Assembly: GCA_031284475.1 (NCBI GenBank)
Contig: JAISZV010000166.1
Coordinates: forward strand, 1 to 6,604
Direction: 5' to 3'
Origin: Proteiniphilum sp.
GTDB lineage: Bacteria; Bacteroidota; Bacteroidia; Bacteroidales; Dysgonomonadaceae
Length of the DNA stretch: 6,604 bases
Positions 6,456 to 6,604 of this stretch are shown here, in pieces. Made by a program: the position numbers and the translations under genes. Under the pieces are notes generated by a model. It saw nothing but the letters and a program-made list of their open reading frames with translations. It did not search any database and was not told where the DNA came from. The stretch's first letter is position 1; each line of letters begins with the position of its first letter.

Positions 6456-6604
6456 TTACTCTATTTTAAAATCTTCGGAACTAAGATTACTGTAATATCT
6501 TCCGTTTTCAGCGGTGAACTTTATGATTATGAAATCTCCTCCATCCCTTCCCCCCTGATAATACATCGAATATTCGTCTTTCCAAAGTTCCTGTTTACTT
6601 TTTT
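6456..6604 (-). CDS. Unrecognised protein, C-terminal 48 residues (5' end outside window)
   Basis: On the reverse strand one frame stays open from the window edge to a TAA at 6458-6456. It encodes 48 residues with a protein-like composition: aromatic and charged residues (ELWKDEYSMYYQGG), then a probable beta-strand (DFIIIKFT), and an acidic tail ending SSEDFKIE. The other two reverse frames close sooner. I do not recognise the family. It converges on ackA with a 42-nt gap, so it is not part of the acetate unit. A short open frame at a window edge can be chance, hence moderate confidence. Confidence 0.5.
   Translation of the reverse strand, partial: KSKQELWKDEYSMYYQGGRDGGDFIIIKFTAENGRYYSNLSSEDFKIE

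Overview
This 6.6 kb window comes from a member of the Bacteroidota, most likely an anaerobic, fermentative member of the Bacteroidales. This is inferred from four things: start codons preceded by A-rich leaders without Shine-Dalgarno motifs, a candidate TTTG / TAnnTTTG promoter ahead of pta, an ArgE of the type seen with acylated-citrulline arginine routes, and the style of the Pta and AckA proteins. I cannot place the genus from sequence alone.

Layout. (1) 2-328: the 3' end of an IS5-type transposase gene. Its expected C-terminal tail is replaced by sequence from a REP-like palindrome, and a second palindrome with the same core follows at 340-353. (2) 504-2903: argE-like deacylase and argH, 18 nt apart, covering the last steps of arginine synthesis. 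The argE start is abutted by a short ATTGTCA tandem repeat. (3) 2904-3121: an intergenic region with a good candidate Bacteroidota promoter at about 3015-3042. (4) 3122-6413: pta, a divergent 3-hydroxyacyl-CoA dehydrogenase-like gene, then ackA, all on the + strand and apparently one transcription unit. Pta and AckA turn acetyl-CoA into acetyl phosphate and then acetate plus ATP. The middle gene starts 10 nt after pta. It keeps the family fold signatures and the active-site Ser and Glu, but the catalytic His is Tyr and the substrate-site Asn is Leu. A 63-nt array of nine heptads (unit near AAGAGCC) separates it from ackA. (5) 6456-6604: the 3' end of a convergent gene on the - strand, not recognised.

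The best lead for something undescribed is the dehydrogenase-like protein with a remodelled active site, sandwiched between the two acetate-pathway enzymes. The heptad array upstream of ackA is second. I see no CRISPR array, tRNA, rRNA, phage or defence system here.
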